A stretch of 64,000 bases of DNA, from positions 186,001-250,000 of the forward strand of contig JAGQDJ010000033.1 in NCBI GenBank assembly GCA_022885665.1. The letters are read 5' to 3'. Source of the DNA: Triops longicaudatus. Taxonomy: Eukaryota > Arthropoda > Branchiopoda > Notostraca > Triopsidae. The position numbers were made by a program, and so were the translations under genes. The notes below the pieces were generated by a model. The model did no database searches and was not told the origin of the DNA. It worked only from the letters and a program-made list of their open reading frames with translations. Below, piece after piece: positions 24,632 to 39,500 of this stretch. Within the stretch, counting starts at the first letter, position 1, and each line of letters opens with the position of its first letter.

Positions 24632-24675
24632 CAGGGGCGTAGTTTGGGGGCACAAAATTTTGAGAAAAAAAACAA
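24632..24675 (+). repeat. hAT-like transposon terminal fragment
   Basis: CAGGGGCGTAGTTTGGGGGC followed by an A/T-rich run is the typical 5' terminus of non-autonomous hAT-superfamily elements (CAGGGGCGTAG-GGGG type). I found no matching inverted terminus within the next kilobase, so it appears to be a solo remnant. Confidence 0.4.
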
Positions 24676-27600
24676 CAAGTTGCCTTGTTATATAATCCAG
24701 TAAGGCAGAAAATCAGACTGAATCTTAGATTAGATATACAAATAAGAAGAAATCAATAGTACGGATATCTCGTTATGGATCACTCTATCAAAAAATTATG
24801 TCGGGGATCCCTTCAAGTCATAGCTTACATTGAAACGTTTTGGGAGTAGAAGATAGTCCTCAACGACTGATCGCCTCTGCCCTCGGGCTTTTTGACATCC
24901 GTATTTCAGAATTCTCCAGATCTTTTTTCTCTGGCTTCTCCCCGTCTCTTCTGTGTCTGGAAATGAGAGTAAAATGTACTTTTATTCCCACGCTACATAC
25001 ACAGGTTTGGGTTAATTCAATCCCTTTATGTGGGGTGTGTCGCACATATTGCGTTGGACCGAAAATATTGCATCACAAAACTACCGAACAGTTCTGTCGA
25101 AATTCTGATGACCCAAAGTGCAAAAATTAAGAAAAAGTATTTATTATATGTAGTTCTAACACATGCTAACGTGTAGAGCTCAAACTGTACAGAGGTATAG
25201 CCTTCCAAGCTTCCATTGTGTTTTTCTGTTAGAAGTTCTTTTGCTTGTTATGTCTAAATTCTGCATTATTCATGAATTATTCTTTCCCTGTGCACTGGAC
25301 GTGGAATATATCAAGTGTCGCTGTGTGAAATAAGAGCTGATGCCGTTCCTTTTGAAGTAAATGTCAAAGAGCAAAAATAACCGGTTTTGTCGTAAAATAG
25401 ATCCGAGCCTAGTGTAGGTTTATATTTTCTACATTGACGCGTTTTGTCACACGGTCGTGTTTTGTTCTATCTTCGTTTTCTTTGGGTCTGGTTGATGTCG
25501 CTGACTGGGGGAAAACGACTTTCTTTCAAGAAGTTTTGCAGCTTGAAGAAAATGCAAGACCTGAACCTAGCACAGAGAGATGGAAAAGAAACTGACTTTG
25601 TATAAAAAACTATTTTCCAGGGCCGTGCACTCTTTCTTTTGTAGAATCCAAGTTATATATCCTTTTCATCGTTTGTCAAAGAAAACACGAGCCTGGACCT
25701 TTTTTCTTTATCCTCGAAAACTTGGAAGTGAACGAAGACAAAAACGGCCTCGTTTTGCCATGAAAATAAAACAAATATAATGGGAAAGAGTGGGCATTAA
25801 AAAGACAAGCTACTCTTGACAAGGGGTTGTCGAAATCACTGCCAAGAGATTGATAAAGAAAAAAGTTTAGATATTTATCTCGGCTCTTCAGTGTGATACT
25901 GGGCCAGTAGTTCGACAGTATTTTTCTGGTCTATTTCTACTGTACCAGCAATTCAGTTTTCCTGTCCTAGTCATGTAGGGGCTAAAATGAATTCACGATC
26001 CGAGATGTGAACAAACAAGTAGGAATCGATGATCACTGTGTAGTCAAAGTGCTTTGGAATTCAGCCAGCTTTACGATAAAAATTAGAGTCGTCGCACTTT
26101 CTACTTTGAATTGCATAACTTTGCATTGCGTTACATGTTACAGCGTAAAGTGATCGATACCAATTTTACCGCTGTGCTTACAATGAAACCACATGAGATA
26201 TTCAAGTTTTATTCTGTTTCTATTGTACCTCAGTGTACTACCTAGTGATTATAGGTAAATGTATTTTAGGCTTGACGGGAGATCGCGCTCATTTAGTGTT
26301 CAAGGTTTAACAAGAAATTTCCAGCAGCCATTTCATTCCAGATATACTCGTAGAAATTAAAGCTAATTTTCTCTTGTATTTGAGAAGAAATTGTCTTCAG
26401 TACTGTAGCACATTCAGCTGTAGTAGTAAACAAAAGAGCCTTGTAGAGAGTTGTGCACATGCAAAAGTACTTGCAAACTGCCCGGACGCTTTTTATGCAG
26501 TCTAACCCAGCCAGACTCAGTTCAACTTCCTGGAGCATTTTCGTCCGCATGCTGTCGTGCGAATTAAGCTGTTCGTTATAATGAGAAGACGTGTACTGAC
26601 TTGGCTGGCTTAATTTCTGGACGTTGTCATAATCTAATAATATCCGAAAAGCGACCAAATTTCTGAGACAAACAACTCGAAATCCTTTAAGTTTCCTAAA
26701 CGAAGCAGTATGGTAATATTTGCATGTTTGGAGTGAAAATTTAATCAGCATTCACAGAGAAAAGCGCCTTTTTACGTTATTATTCCTTCAAATCGTTCTT
26801 TTGATCGGTGTTTACTAGATACTTGAACTAAGCAATCATAAAATATTCAGTGAAGCCCATTTCTTTAAGTAAAGCAGTCTTTAATATAAACAGGTATTTC
26901 GTGAGTCATGCCTTTGCCTTGTACATGGAAGCATTTCTTAAATGTGTAACTTCGTAACGCTAAACAATACCAAAAACCAAAAAAAGCGCAAAACTTAAGA
27001 TAAGGAGATTAATGCAATATTCACACAAGACATCTAAGTATAAACTAGAGCATTAGGCTGCAAATAGATTATATTATACCAATGTAGATTATTGTCACGC
27101 TCGGAACAAGACAAACTGTCCTCCTACAGTTCGATACTTAGATTTATTTGTAGGGATTATTTGTACAGCATTGAATTGCCTCTCGGGATTTTCCTGGATT
27201 TAGGTATTCTCGTAGATCGAAGTATAGAAAGGAGTACGCCAGCGGTCTAATAGCATTGCTGCACTCCTAATACCTAGTCAAGCTTTATCTGGAGTGGGCG
27301 CGTACAAATCCGGGGTTAAAAATTGGTGATCGATCCCAGCTGATGTCAATTGGCAGCGCAATCCGAACAGCCCTGTGGGTCGGATGAAGGGATCGATACT
27401 CGCACCTTTTCGTAGCTCCTTCTTGGCCAAAAGGGACTACGCCAGCCAAGCCAGTATCACTTAGGCGTAAATTTTACAGAACATTAAGGCGTACTGAAGG
27501 CGATTTGGATCAATATTGCGAGTTTTATGTGGATAATTCACCTACAACGTGACCTCCATTTGAAATTTGACTTTCGCCGCGCTGATTGTAATTCCAAGGC

Positions 27601-30600
27601 ACCTATGCACAGTCTAGATCTTTCTTAGCACGGTCTACATAATCATGCGAAGACTGAAGTGATCAGCGCACAAGTCACTGCGCACCGTATTCGTGAATAG
27701 TGCCTTTTAATAGACTTTTAATTTAGAGGGTCAAATTCTAAGTAAATCGGTGTAGCTGAAAGTGTACTTTTTGTTTTGGAACATTCTGGGGATTATTTCG
27801 TGTATAATGAGGGATTTAAACAAATAAGCAAATAATCTATGCTATAATAGCAAGCAAATAATCCATTCTATTATCAATGCTATAGGTCGTTCGTAAATTC
27901 AACGTGTTGAAGACATTAGACAAAATGTCGGGGCTTTGAATGAAGATCGTAAGAAAGAAATTCCCATCCCTCCTATTTGGCGAAGTCCACGGTTCAGTAT
28001 GTTGCTACCAAATTGATAGGTTTCCGTCATAATGTATTTCTTGATGATACCGATGGGGTCGGACGGGCAAGCTAGGCACAGGGATACGATAAAGCGAAAC
28101 ACATTCGAGAGCATCGGTGAAGTAAGAGAAACCTTCATTATTTTTTATCCCTGGCGTACAGTAGCTAGCCGGGGTAGATCCGTGAAAGGATGAGTGATAG
28201 TGTTTATCCATCATCTTTCGAGCCACGCACGTATCACGCAACCTGCGTATTGCCAACTTACCCGAACCCTATAAGATGCTCTCTGTTTTCTCTGCGAAGC
28301 TATTTCGAATAGAAGAGGCCTTCGGGTGCGATTTTTTACTAGCAGCAGGGACTTGAGCGACTACGTGCCCTTTCCGAGCTAGCATGAATAACAAAAACTT
28401 TTCTGGATGGTCTCTATACCTTATTTCTTGTATTACTGCTCTTTGCATTCATGGCTGCAGCAATCATACCACCGTGCGTTTCTAGTGGCATACGAAATGC
28501 TCCAGCAATCTACGCTTGCTTGCGTCCTCCCTAGTCGCGTCAACTCGTAAAAAGAGGTGCAAACATCGACAGAATCTGTCGTCAACTCCAACAGCTCTCA
28601 TAAAAGAGCTAGATGCTTTTGCCTCCGCATTGTGCAGCCTTAAAAAAAGAGCTTTTCCCCCTTTTCTTTCATCTTCGCCACTGTATGTCTTCCTATGCTG
28701 GGGGACGCAGTCGATAAACGATCAGCTTCTGACGGCATTCAGTGCAAGGCAGCACTCCCCGTCTCCCCCTTGCAAGCAGCTAGAAACCGAAGGCGAACGT
28801 AGCGAAACCTTTAGGCTTCTGGGTGCTAGATTTCCCCCAAGCCATCGCAGGAATATGGAGCTCTTTCTTTAGTCTTTTACAGGAGTTTTGCCTAGTCGTT
28901 ATCTCTCTGCTATTGCTGTCGGGAGAAAAGCTTTCAATAATCTTTTGTCCGTATCGGCCCAGCAGCACGTCGTGTCTCTCAGCGTGTTGCGTTTGCTCCC
29001 TCATATACTGCCCAGCAAGATTCCGAGCCTTAAATCCTCCACTAAATGTCCGTTTAATACTTGGTAGTGATACCTTATCCTTCGATGACCTCTTTTTTTT
29101 AACCAAAGCTGCAAGTCGCGCTCATCGAACTGCACTGGACCATAAAACACTTCTAGCATGCTTCATATATTCAATCCATATGTTACAGTTCCCTTCGCTT
29201 CTTTTTCTCAACCCGAGTTCGCTTTCATTGAAAGCAAAGTCACATGGTATGGTCATGACCATTTCATGTTCGTTCTAAGCGAAAACATGTCACGGGGTTC
29301 GTCCATGTGCAGCTACATTCTTGACGATAACTGCAGATAAGCTATAAGTGAAGAAGAAAAAATTCGCTGCTAAGTGTAGGAAACTTAAGACGGAACAAGA
29401 TGAGCACTAGAGATTAAACACGAATGTTGTGGTAGTTATGATCCGCATGAAAATTCAGTTTTATTTCCTCGCCCAGCCGTAGTGACGTTGGGTAAAATTG
29501 CCCAGTTGGTCACATATGTTATTTATTGGCCATTCTTCCGTCTGTGCTCATTTTGTTAAGACTGTGTGCTATTATAGCTCCATTTAGGAGCCGAGGATGC
29601 AATTTTGCCCTGCGGGATGAAAGAAAATGTTTGTGCAGCCTGGATAGCACACAGGTGGACAAGATAGATGCCTCTCTTCGTATGTATACAGCACCTATTC
29701 TCTCGGAGGAATACAACTTGAAGTTGTTAACAAAAGAATCTACGCTCTTTTGTGGAAAGACCCTACTTATCCTCGGAAAGAACTTTAATGTGTGGCACAA
29801 TCAAAAGCTGAATAAAATGGATATATATTTCCACGGGAGTCGCTACCCCAACGAAAACCCCCAGAAGGATTTGGTACGATTGAATAGCACAAGTTACGTC
29901 ATTTAACTAAGGAAGTATATTGCTCTTGAGTCTCTATGACGACGTGGAGCTCCCAAGCAACAAGAAAGTAATAGCGGTAGAAGTTTTTTTGTACATCTTT
30001 TTCCCTAGTGTTGCTATTTTCAGACACCTACACTCGTATGTCACTGTATGCACCGGACTCGTGGTTGTTGGACCGAATAGTCTTTCCAACCAGGATTTAC
30101 TAAATTCTGGATACGCAATATGTGTAATGCCACGTGAGAACGCGTCCGTACGTTTATTGCCTTTGAATTTAACTGTTTTTGCTAGACTTGTGAGGAACTA
30201 TCGGATTTCCTATTGCGTTGTAGCTAACAACTGTCTGTGTGTACGACATATAGGACGGTAATGGTCTGTAACATTTGTGACTGGTTTCTAGGGGTTATTC
30301 TTCTTAATTTATATCGTTCCCTTTAAAGACGGGAGTCAAAAAGGGGTTTCATGCGTCGTAGTGCAGTCACGATGATTTCCTTCAGTTTACGGTAGAGTTG
30401 TGACCAAAGGCGGAATTTATGAACTTGAAATGCGAAGCTTCAAATGAATCATATAAGCGCTATCCTTCCGAGATGTTTCATTTTCAGGATATAACAGAAA
30501 GATGTTCGTAATTATGCTTCAATGTTTCGTTATTGGTTTTCTAGTTTAACCGATGTTTTTCTAATTCATTTCATTGTAGAAGTCCTGGCCTTTTTTGTAC

Positions 30601-33590
30601 CATAAATAATAACTACTATATGTTACCAAAGAAAAGTGCAAAGTGTTATTGTGGGTGGCACTTGGCAGTATGTTAAATTTTTCTCAAGCAACGAACTGCA
30701 AAATTACACAGAATCTATTGTGCTTTATTAGGTAATAATAAACTTCGATCGCCGTTCAAAATGTGGGAAATCTCACGCCCTTTGGCAGCGAGAATCATTT
30801 TATTTCTTAGTTTATTAGCAAAAATATTAGGTATTCCCCGACGTTGCCCTCAAGCAATCCTTCCCTTGATTGAATCCTTTTTATAGAGAAATTTTCTTAG
30901 CGTGGGCTGTTACCTAAAATGGAACACTCTTCACGTAGAAGGCTCAAGGAAAATTGGTTGATTTAATTTAGCCTCAATTCTATCATCCGAAAGTGTTCCC
31001 AGTTGACGTCATGACGCTTGATTAGTGTATTTGATGGTTGCCGTGTGTCACAGAAAAGTCTCTGCAACTGGCAAAATATTCCTGAGCTTACCCTGACGAC
31101 TTCACACTGTTAGGATAGGCTAAGTGTTTCCAAATGCCCTGGTGCTGAGAAGTCCAGGTAAGAAAAGCAAATGTATTCATATAAACAAAGGAATATTTCA
31201 AGAAACTTACGCGTGCGACGTTTTTTACTTCGTTCGTCAAATTTCTGAATTTTATCTCTGCCAGAGAATTTTTGCCAGAGTCAAATTTACTTTCAGGATT
31301 ATGCTTGCCAGGAAAAAAGATTTCTCTTTAAACCGTTGACACGAGTGATTGTATTCACTTTACCTTATGGGGTTATGACAAATTAAATCAATGAGCAGCT
31401 GCCTTTTTCAAATATTCGTAAATGACTGATTTGCTAGCAGTGCTTCTTCGCGTAAATCAATGTTTGATGGACACGTTTTCCCTTGACGATATATTAACTC
31501 ATTTTCTTGCTTGCCCCGTTTTAATATGTGCGATGCAATCGCCCCTTTTCCGCTGTTTTGTTACTATATCGCTCATACCCTTTTCTGGTGTGGAAGCTAT
31601 TGTTACTAAATACATTACGATTCCTCGTACGATATTTGCACGACTTTCTTTTGTTTTAACTAAGGCCTACAATGGTGTAGCCTTTGTGTAACTCCACACG
31701 AAAAATCACCAACGTAAGAAATACGAGCCCTGTTGGGTTTAATTGACAACGCAGTGTAGAGACCTTCGTTGTTTTGTTGAACCAATCCAATTTATGCTTT
31801 CCACGTCTATAGATAGCGCAACGATCAGAATGCCAAAGGAAGCAGCTGATCATGGTAAAACCATACGCATCCATTGTTTACGTAGCCATCTGAAAGCATT
31901 ATTAGCTTTGTCTCTTAGCCATATAGTATCAGAACCGAGACTTCATAAGATATTTTTTTCACAAAAGAGACTCAAGGGTATCAAATGCACACAAGTTTAT
32001 TGATTCTTGTCCGTCTTATAAAGAGCTACCATGTATTAATTAATGAATAGGCGCCCGCACTAGAACAGTAATCTCCAAGTATTTTAAGTAATTAGTTCTT
32101 CAGAAACACAGAATATTAAATTCCATGAATCAAACCATGCTTACTTTTGAAGAAAGGCATTCCAACTAACATTTAATGTTCGCGTCTGTAAAACACGAAA
32201 GATCTCACAATTCTGCAATCCGTACTTATCTATTACACGTCCCATCGCCTTCCTCTCAACCCCAATTGTTTTTTTTTTTTAAAAAAACTTTCGCACTAAA
32301 TTCACTAAGCGCAAGTAGAGGAATGAGGATTGCGAAGTACTTTCGTAAAATCGCGACTATATTTGTAAAAAAAAAACAGGGGTAAATTGCACCAGGTGCG
32401 AGACCACGGCTGCCCCGACGCCATTTCCACACATAAAATGGTTTTTGAAGTGAAACTTTTGCATTATGCAGGCTAAATACAAAGTAAATTAACAGTATTA
32501 AAAGGTGATGGGGCGTATAATAGATAAACCTTGTAGTACAATACAGTTTTTAATAGGTCTTACTATTTGACGTCTATCCCTTCTTCCATCCTCGTAGTAG
32601 AGTAGCAGTGTATTTTGCGTTTCAAATTGCCGAAAAATCACACATATACCGTACCACTGCATAGAACAAACCCGAGCAATTTGAGGGCTATTGGCAGGAT
32701 ATTTGGTTGCCTATGTGTTAAGAATTCTGCGACTTAAAAGTTCGAACGTTAGGTATTTCCGTTCTTTAGAATCTACTGAAAACCGAGATAGGAAGCTGCG
32801 TACCACCGATTTTATAGCATACTTTCAGTATTACTTTTGAAATCAATTGTAAACTAAAATGCAGAAGCAGTTAATGCTAATAGTTAATGGTGGGATGCGG
32901 TCTGCAGCACGGCTCTGGTCTTGAATGTGCATTCCCATAAGAGCCTTCCAAGACTTTTTTTCCGGTCTTTTACGTGGTGATTCCCTAGCCAGGTTTTCCA
33001 GATTTGCAGAATATCTGGGATTTCCGTTTTGTTGAAATAAGCATCGGTGTAAAACGTTCATAAAGATCCAGAGTTTAAAGGTAAGACCGTTGACACGTGA
33101 CATGACACATTGGAAATGGCAGTGAACTTGTAGACAAAATAGTTTTAAGTACACGTAAATCGAGATTTGTGTGGAAGCATGATCACCAAGCGCTTATGAC
33201 CGGTCGGAACCGATGTATTTGCTCTTTGGAACGCAGCAAGTTCGATCATTATAACAGCGTTGTGAGCATGAAAACGGAGACACCCGTTAACACTCCAAGT
33301 TTCTTGTTGCTAAGGCCTTTACAGTCTCGGTTTTCGCATGTCATGGCATCGTTCACTGCCCTGTCTGTATTGCGAAAAGGGCACACCCAAGTTTTGGAAG
33401 CTTGTTTGAGCCTACTTGGCCGAGGCTGATAATAGAGCGAAGACGAGTTACAATGGACACACACAGCGAAAAAAGTAGGCGTGTATTAAAAAGAGACAAA
33501 GGCGCTGCTGTGTTTACGTTAGCTGGTTCTTCAACCAAACAATTTTGACTTTTTTCCGACTAACCTCATTTAATTCTTTCTTTTTGATAG

Positions 33591-36500
33591 ACCCTTTGGA
33601 CGACTTGGACGATTCTTTTTGGAGCGAAGAAGCTTCTGTGGGTAAGTAGAACTTTGGACTAGTATTTCTTCCCCATCAATTCAGTTGGCACGCAAGGGTG
33701 GATATTGATTGTTTAATGAACAAGCAAGTTTTACCGCATCCGTAGAAGTTACGAAGTCGGGTGCAATGAATCTTACTTCCGATTGACGTATTGACAGCTC
33801 AGACCACTGCGCTAAAAGAGCTTTAAGAGAGATGTACAGTGTCGGGGAAAACGGGACCAAAGCTTTTAGCAGGTTTAGGATCCTCTGCACGGAGCTGTGT
33901 AGAAATCGCGAGCTTCAGAGAAGGGGAAAATCAAAGAAACCCCACATCAAGAGAAGCTTTCTGAGTTATCAAGGAATGAATTGTTGACTAAAGGCATTTT
34001 GCTGCTCGCTACCGACCACAAACGTTGTTCTTTTATTATTTTATTCTTTAAAGCTTTTATTCTTATGAAACATTCCTGCATTTCCAGCTCGAAGGCTCGG
34101 CTAGATTTTATTATTACGTTGGGTAAATGCCATTGCCCTGTGATCCATTGCGATTGGTCTTTCGTGTAGGTGAAGTCGAGAAATTACTTCGTCAGCACAA
34201 GGAAAACCAAGATCTTATCCGGAGTATGGGAACGTCTTCTTATCGGCTTATATACCCAGTACAATTGCGACACCACGAGAAGTTGGGAATATCCACACGC
34301 GAAATTGGCACTACAAAGGTATAAACATGTAACTTTACATCCTTTACGGATTACTGTCAGTGTTTTCCATAATGTTTAGCTATATCATATACATTAATGC
34401 GAACGTGTCTCTAGCCACTTTTCAGTGAAACGAACTAGTAAAATTTCTTCCCTTCTTGTTAAGAGTGTCTTTAAGATATTTTCTTTTTTTAACGAAATGT
34501 TTCAAAATTCATTCATATGCGTAAAACCGTATCGAAATTTGCGTCTTGACTCGTCAAAGAAACTATCATTTAGTGGATTTTTTATGTAGCCGAGAAATTA
34601 GCGTCATTTTTGTGTCAGTCAGCGAGTACCTTTAAAAACCGTTAAACACATGTACCAAGTTTCGTCCTTAGGCGTATACGTACTGTATCTTTGACATGTG
34701 CCGTTATCGAGAATGCGTTTCAACTTCTGTTTTATGCGTGCCATTTTTAAACTTAACGTCCACTTTTCTTCTGACATACGTGTATATAGCCATCCGGTCA
34801 GTTTTTATTTGCATGCCTGTCCGTATACGCCTGTCGTTTTCACCCCTAAGTAGCAGAGTTGGTGAGCAACAGGAAAGGGTATTTGGACAACCCAGTCATT
34901 GCTCACAATCCGGTGTTCTTGTAATGAATAGAAATCCAGTGTTACGTGTATGGCTACTTGTCCTTCCTCTTTTCTATCTTACGAACATCCTAGGTTGAGG
35001 TAGGCTATAAGTGAGGTCACTAAACTATTGGCACTGATACTTCTGAAAAGATTCTCAATCAAGTTGGCCTTTGTATCTTCTAATGTCAGAACTTTTTTTA
35101 GTCACATTCTGCAAGCCATTTTTTTAAAACATTGCCCCCTATCCTTTTTCAGAGTTATGACCGTTCCCTTGAAGGATCCCGAAACGAGCGAATAAGTACG
35201 CAGGTATAACCATTTCGTTCCCAATTTACAACGTGTTTTTTCACTATAACCTGCCTCTTCCTTCGAAGAAACAATCCAATTGTCACATATTGAGTTGCAA
35301 GCGTTTCTTGCTGGTTTTAGAATATTTGATGCTTAAACCTCTATTATTGGGCTCGCTTTTGTTGTTTCACCGTTCGTGTCAGACGTTAAATGCATGTCAC
35401 AGCTGCGTTAACCATTTAACTTGTTAGTAGGATCCTTATTTTGATCAAAAACAACATATTCTTGTAGTTGTTAGTTTTGAAATCATTTAAACAAACTGAA
35501 GCTTAAGCAGTTTCATAATGCCGCCACGTCGATTTCGATAGCCTCACGCTTGGCGCTAAAATCGTTTCATTGTTTGACGTTCTCACTGCTGGTTATTTTT
35601 TTCGCGTGTGTCATTGAGCATAATTGTCTATTTAATGTGTAAGACAATTCAAAGTGCAAAAGAAAATGCTCATCCTACTGGTTACGTTTTTGTATCCAAG
35701 CGACGGAGCCCAGTAGATGATTTCGTCGGTCTTAGAGCACTTGTACATGCCCGAGTCCACTACATGTCAGATTTTTTCCTTCATTACCGAGGAACCTGGT
35801 GTCTGAAATTCCTTTTTTGTCTGACGTAGGCTATGTGTAAAAAGCTAATGAGTACCCAAATCTATGTACTTACTCAGTGAAGATCCGTTTTTACGCAGCT
35901 TTGACTAAACCAACTTTCATAATTATTCCGTATGGTTATCATGTGTCGCGTTGCTCATCGTCAGCTAGGACAAACTGCAATTCCTTGCTTGTGAGAGTTA
36001 GAGCCAAAGTAAATTTGTTGAAATTTTGCAACGCGCTCCTGCATAAACAAACTGTGTACACAACCTGTGACATAAAATGACTACTCTAGTACGAAGCTGT
36101 CACTCCTCAGCATATTTGAAAATAAGTATCCACCGCTAATAACTTTCCGGCGTTTTAGAACGCAACGGCAGGGAGAGAAATTTGTTTACGTCCTAAAAAT
36201 ACGTTTTCGTCATTCATGGGCAATTGTGGTTTTGCCATTCAGTTAGTGCTTTCAGCATGCTACTTTAGATCCTATTTCTAGAGGTATTTTCTAAGAGTAC
36301 AAAGCGGATTTGCTTAAGGGAAAAAAGCAACTCCAGTAGCTTGTCTAATATAAGCTTGATGTCACGCTGTGGAGTGGCTGGGAGCAGTTGCACCTGTCTT
36401 TTTCACCATGTTAACGCCTGTTTTGTGGGAGACGCAGCTGAGAGCCGCGACATAAATAATCTCCTTGTCTTTACAGTCATCTGATTACATATTCAATGTG

Positions 36501-39500
36501 GGTGGAGAGAATTGCGGGACGAATTTACTCGTTTCTTTTCTTGATGTTTCCTTTTCTTGTGTTATCCTTTTTCGTTATTTATATTGTCGGGTATGTTTTT
36601 TATGCAAAAAGGCTGTTTGAAGATTATGTTGTCGTGACAAATTTAACATTGTGTTTTTATGTAATATATTCGTAGTAAAACAAGCGTGCTCTGTAACTTT
36701 CGAAATTTGTAGAGTTTTAACATCTTCGTTCGCACGCCCCATTTTTGCTGGAAAATTAATTAAAATTCCGTGCATTTGTCTTTTTTTTTGGATTTTCTAG
36801 CAAGCAGGAAAACATTTCCATCGAACATCGTTGCTCATCAAAGCCTTTAGTCATAAATTTCGTCTGGATTTAGAGCTCAATACGTAAGTGATTGTAAACA
36901 CGGTGGATGCAAGAATCAAGGCGTTGTTCAGTTCTAATTTTGTGTAATTGTAGGCAATTGCTGGCACCAAATTTGATACAGAAACATTTTCTGCCCGGCG
37001 GAGCTGAACAAATTTCCAAACAAGTAAGCTTTAGCTCATTTATTTAAACATTTTTTGCATTTTCTGCGTGTGAGTTATAGCGAGAACTTCAAGGAGACAG
37101 ACCTGGGTAGCATATTATTACACGTGACTCAGCCCAAATGTAGGTTAATTTAGTTAATTGGAATGTTCAGCAAACTAGTGGGGCGAAATATCTCTACTTA
37201 GTCGAAAATTAACACCAAGTAGTTTCTGTTAGATTCCTTGGGGTCTTCGACTCGTAATAAAACAGCAATGTTTTCCGAAGTTATCTTTTTTTTCCCATTT
37301 ATTTATTATTTTTTCTGAGCAAGCAAGTGTGAAAAAAATATATGAGAACTAAAAAGTGCAATATGGTGTACGAAAAAGCCCTCTAATTTACTTGAGAGAA
37401 GATAGGTTAAGGAAACGCCTCCACTTTTCTTCTTAAGCACTATCATGTAAGAACAAAGAGACGTTGACGGCGATGACGCAAAAGCAACATTGGGCTGAGG
37501 TACGAACTTCGTCGCATTAAGTGGTTTTAGGTTGGGTTAAAGGAAATGGGAAGAAACGGTTACAAGCTATAAAAGAAACAAAATGCAATGTGTGGTTTGT
37601 CTGTACTTGGAAAGTATGCCTAGTACGACTATTTCTCTAGAAGCGAAACAGAAATGCAGCAGTTGTAACGCTAGGTAAAGGTGCGCCAGCCTTTGGCTGT
37701 TTACAGATATGCTATGGCTTTCTATGCGATTACTCTTGTCAGCAGGGGTTTTCAGTTACAGAACTGCCTACAACTTCGGTGGAAAGACTACGACTTGTAA
37801 AGACATTTCATTCCTCGTCGTGAAAATTCAAGCAAAAGCGAACTGAAAAGTAAGAGCACCTTAGTCAAACGTGATTGAATTTAGTACTATAGTGTTGAAA
37901 GTTTTCTAAAAGAGGACATTTTGAATTTACCTTCCTTCATTTAGAGTATTCGGCGTGTAAGATTCTTTATTATTGTTATGAACAAAAGAGCTAGCTAAGA
38001 TCTGTGAAAAAACGAAACCGCACGTTAGTGACGTTTGTAAAAACTGTGCAACTCGTAAATTTGGGAAGTATTCAAAACATTGGAGTTGTAACACAGATGT
38101 GATGTACAGTAGTTATAGAAAACTATAAAAGACAAATATAAGAGAGGAGCATTTATGTTGGTCAACTTCCCTGGCATTGAAAATCGTTGATAAGGCTTTT
38201 CCTAGGGTTAAATTTAGGTCATGGCAAATGTGTTAACGCTTTATAGTGAAGGTATGCGTGTTATCCTATGGTTTAAATCCTCACATGGGCCGTTGTCAAA
38301 CTAGCATTTTTCTCCCATGACCACGGCGAATAGTTAGCGTGTCACGACCGTGTAGCCTACATGTTCAGATATTGGGGAAAAAAAGTGTGTAGGAGTTGTC
38401 CTGGAATACAATTATAGCGGCTTGAAAGCATCCAGGAATGAGTTGAGGCTTCTTGTAAAAGTTACGTGTTCAACACGGAAGATCGCACAAAAAACGCTCC
38501 ATAAGCAAGCCGGGCGTAGTACAAAATCATTACCTTCTTGATGGAAGGAAATGAGTTGGGAACAGTATCGATTACGGAAAGTCTACGTGGCCAAGCACAT
38601 GATAGGGCATGGCGAGACGGAAAGTGTTTCCGAGAGTGAGAAAGATGAACGACAAAAGTGACATCAGATAGTTCGGCAATAGGAAATAAGAGGATTGAGC
38701 TAAAGGATACAGAAATGTGTTTAAAAAGAAAAAATGTCCAGTAAATTGTACTTTTATCATCTTTATTATAAACTTTGATGAAGTCTAAATAATTCCAAGT
38801 TTCGCGCTTTAAACAACGGGTTGAAGACAGTGCGTGTAAGTCCAGTGTCTTAGCAGAAGCAACTCTAAGCTATTGTGGCAGGAAAAAATCTAATTACAGT
38901 ATAGGAATATACAGCGTTTGAAGTGTTCGGGAAAGTGACTCGCCATCAAAGTACGCACATGCGGGTCCTCAAAGCCCACTTGGCCACTTCCTTTATGTCT
39001 CGACTATTTTGATAACCAATGTTATTATTCTCCGTTCAAATGCGTCACAAAATATACGCTGGCTTGGCGTTGGTCGAATTTTTGTAGGCGTGCAGATTTT
39101 GAAGTGAAATAAGTTTGTTGAGACAACGCTTGGGCAACGTTAACTGGAATCGTAGTTAGCCTAGCTTTCGTTAGGCTGAATCTAAATCGCTCTGGTTTTA
39201 CTTTCAGGAAATTGAACACTGCTATTACCACGGTTCCGTGAAGGATTACCCGGGAGCTACAGCTGCGTTTCGCACGTGTAACGGAGTGTCGGGGGTTATT
39301 CATGTGGGCAATGAAACTTTTATTATCCACCCTTTCTACGGAGGCGATCTCTCGGTACTAAGCTCCTATTCTTATAAATTATCGTTGCTCTCAGAACGCT
39401 GCTGTCCTTTCTCTAACGCAACTTCTATTATATGGTCGTGTCCTACTATTTCATGTTCTAGCGTAAACACCCTCATGTAATTTTCGAAGCGCGGGCGAAA

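Larger units (their letters stand above)
16464..33590. other. 17-kb gene-poor region upstream of the ADAM gene
   Basis: No gene can be assigned with confidence. It may largely be a first intron or the promoter side of the ADAM gene, whose signal-peptide exon is missing from the model. GC-richer islands at about 19.98-20.1, 21.4-21.7, 27.25-27.5 and 28.3-29.1 kb contrast with the AT-rich background; two hold orphan exon candidates listed separately. Other contents are a hAT-like terminal fragment near 24.63 kb and a C-run at 20.59-20.62 kb. Confidence 0.5.

Noticed and set aside
29526..30261. Two plus-strand frames of 126 and 113 codons, one with a signal-like start
   Set aside because: The first begins at a TTG, not ATG; neither links by phase to the ADAM exons or shows a family motif.
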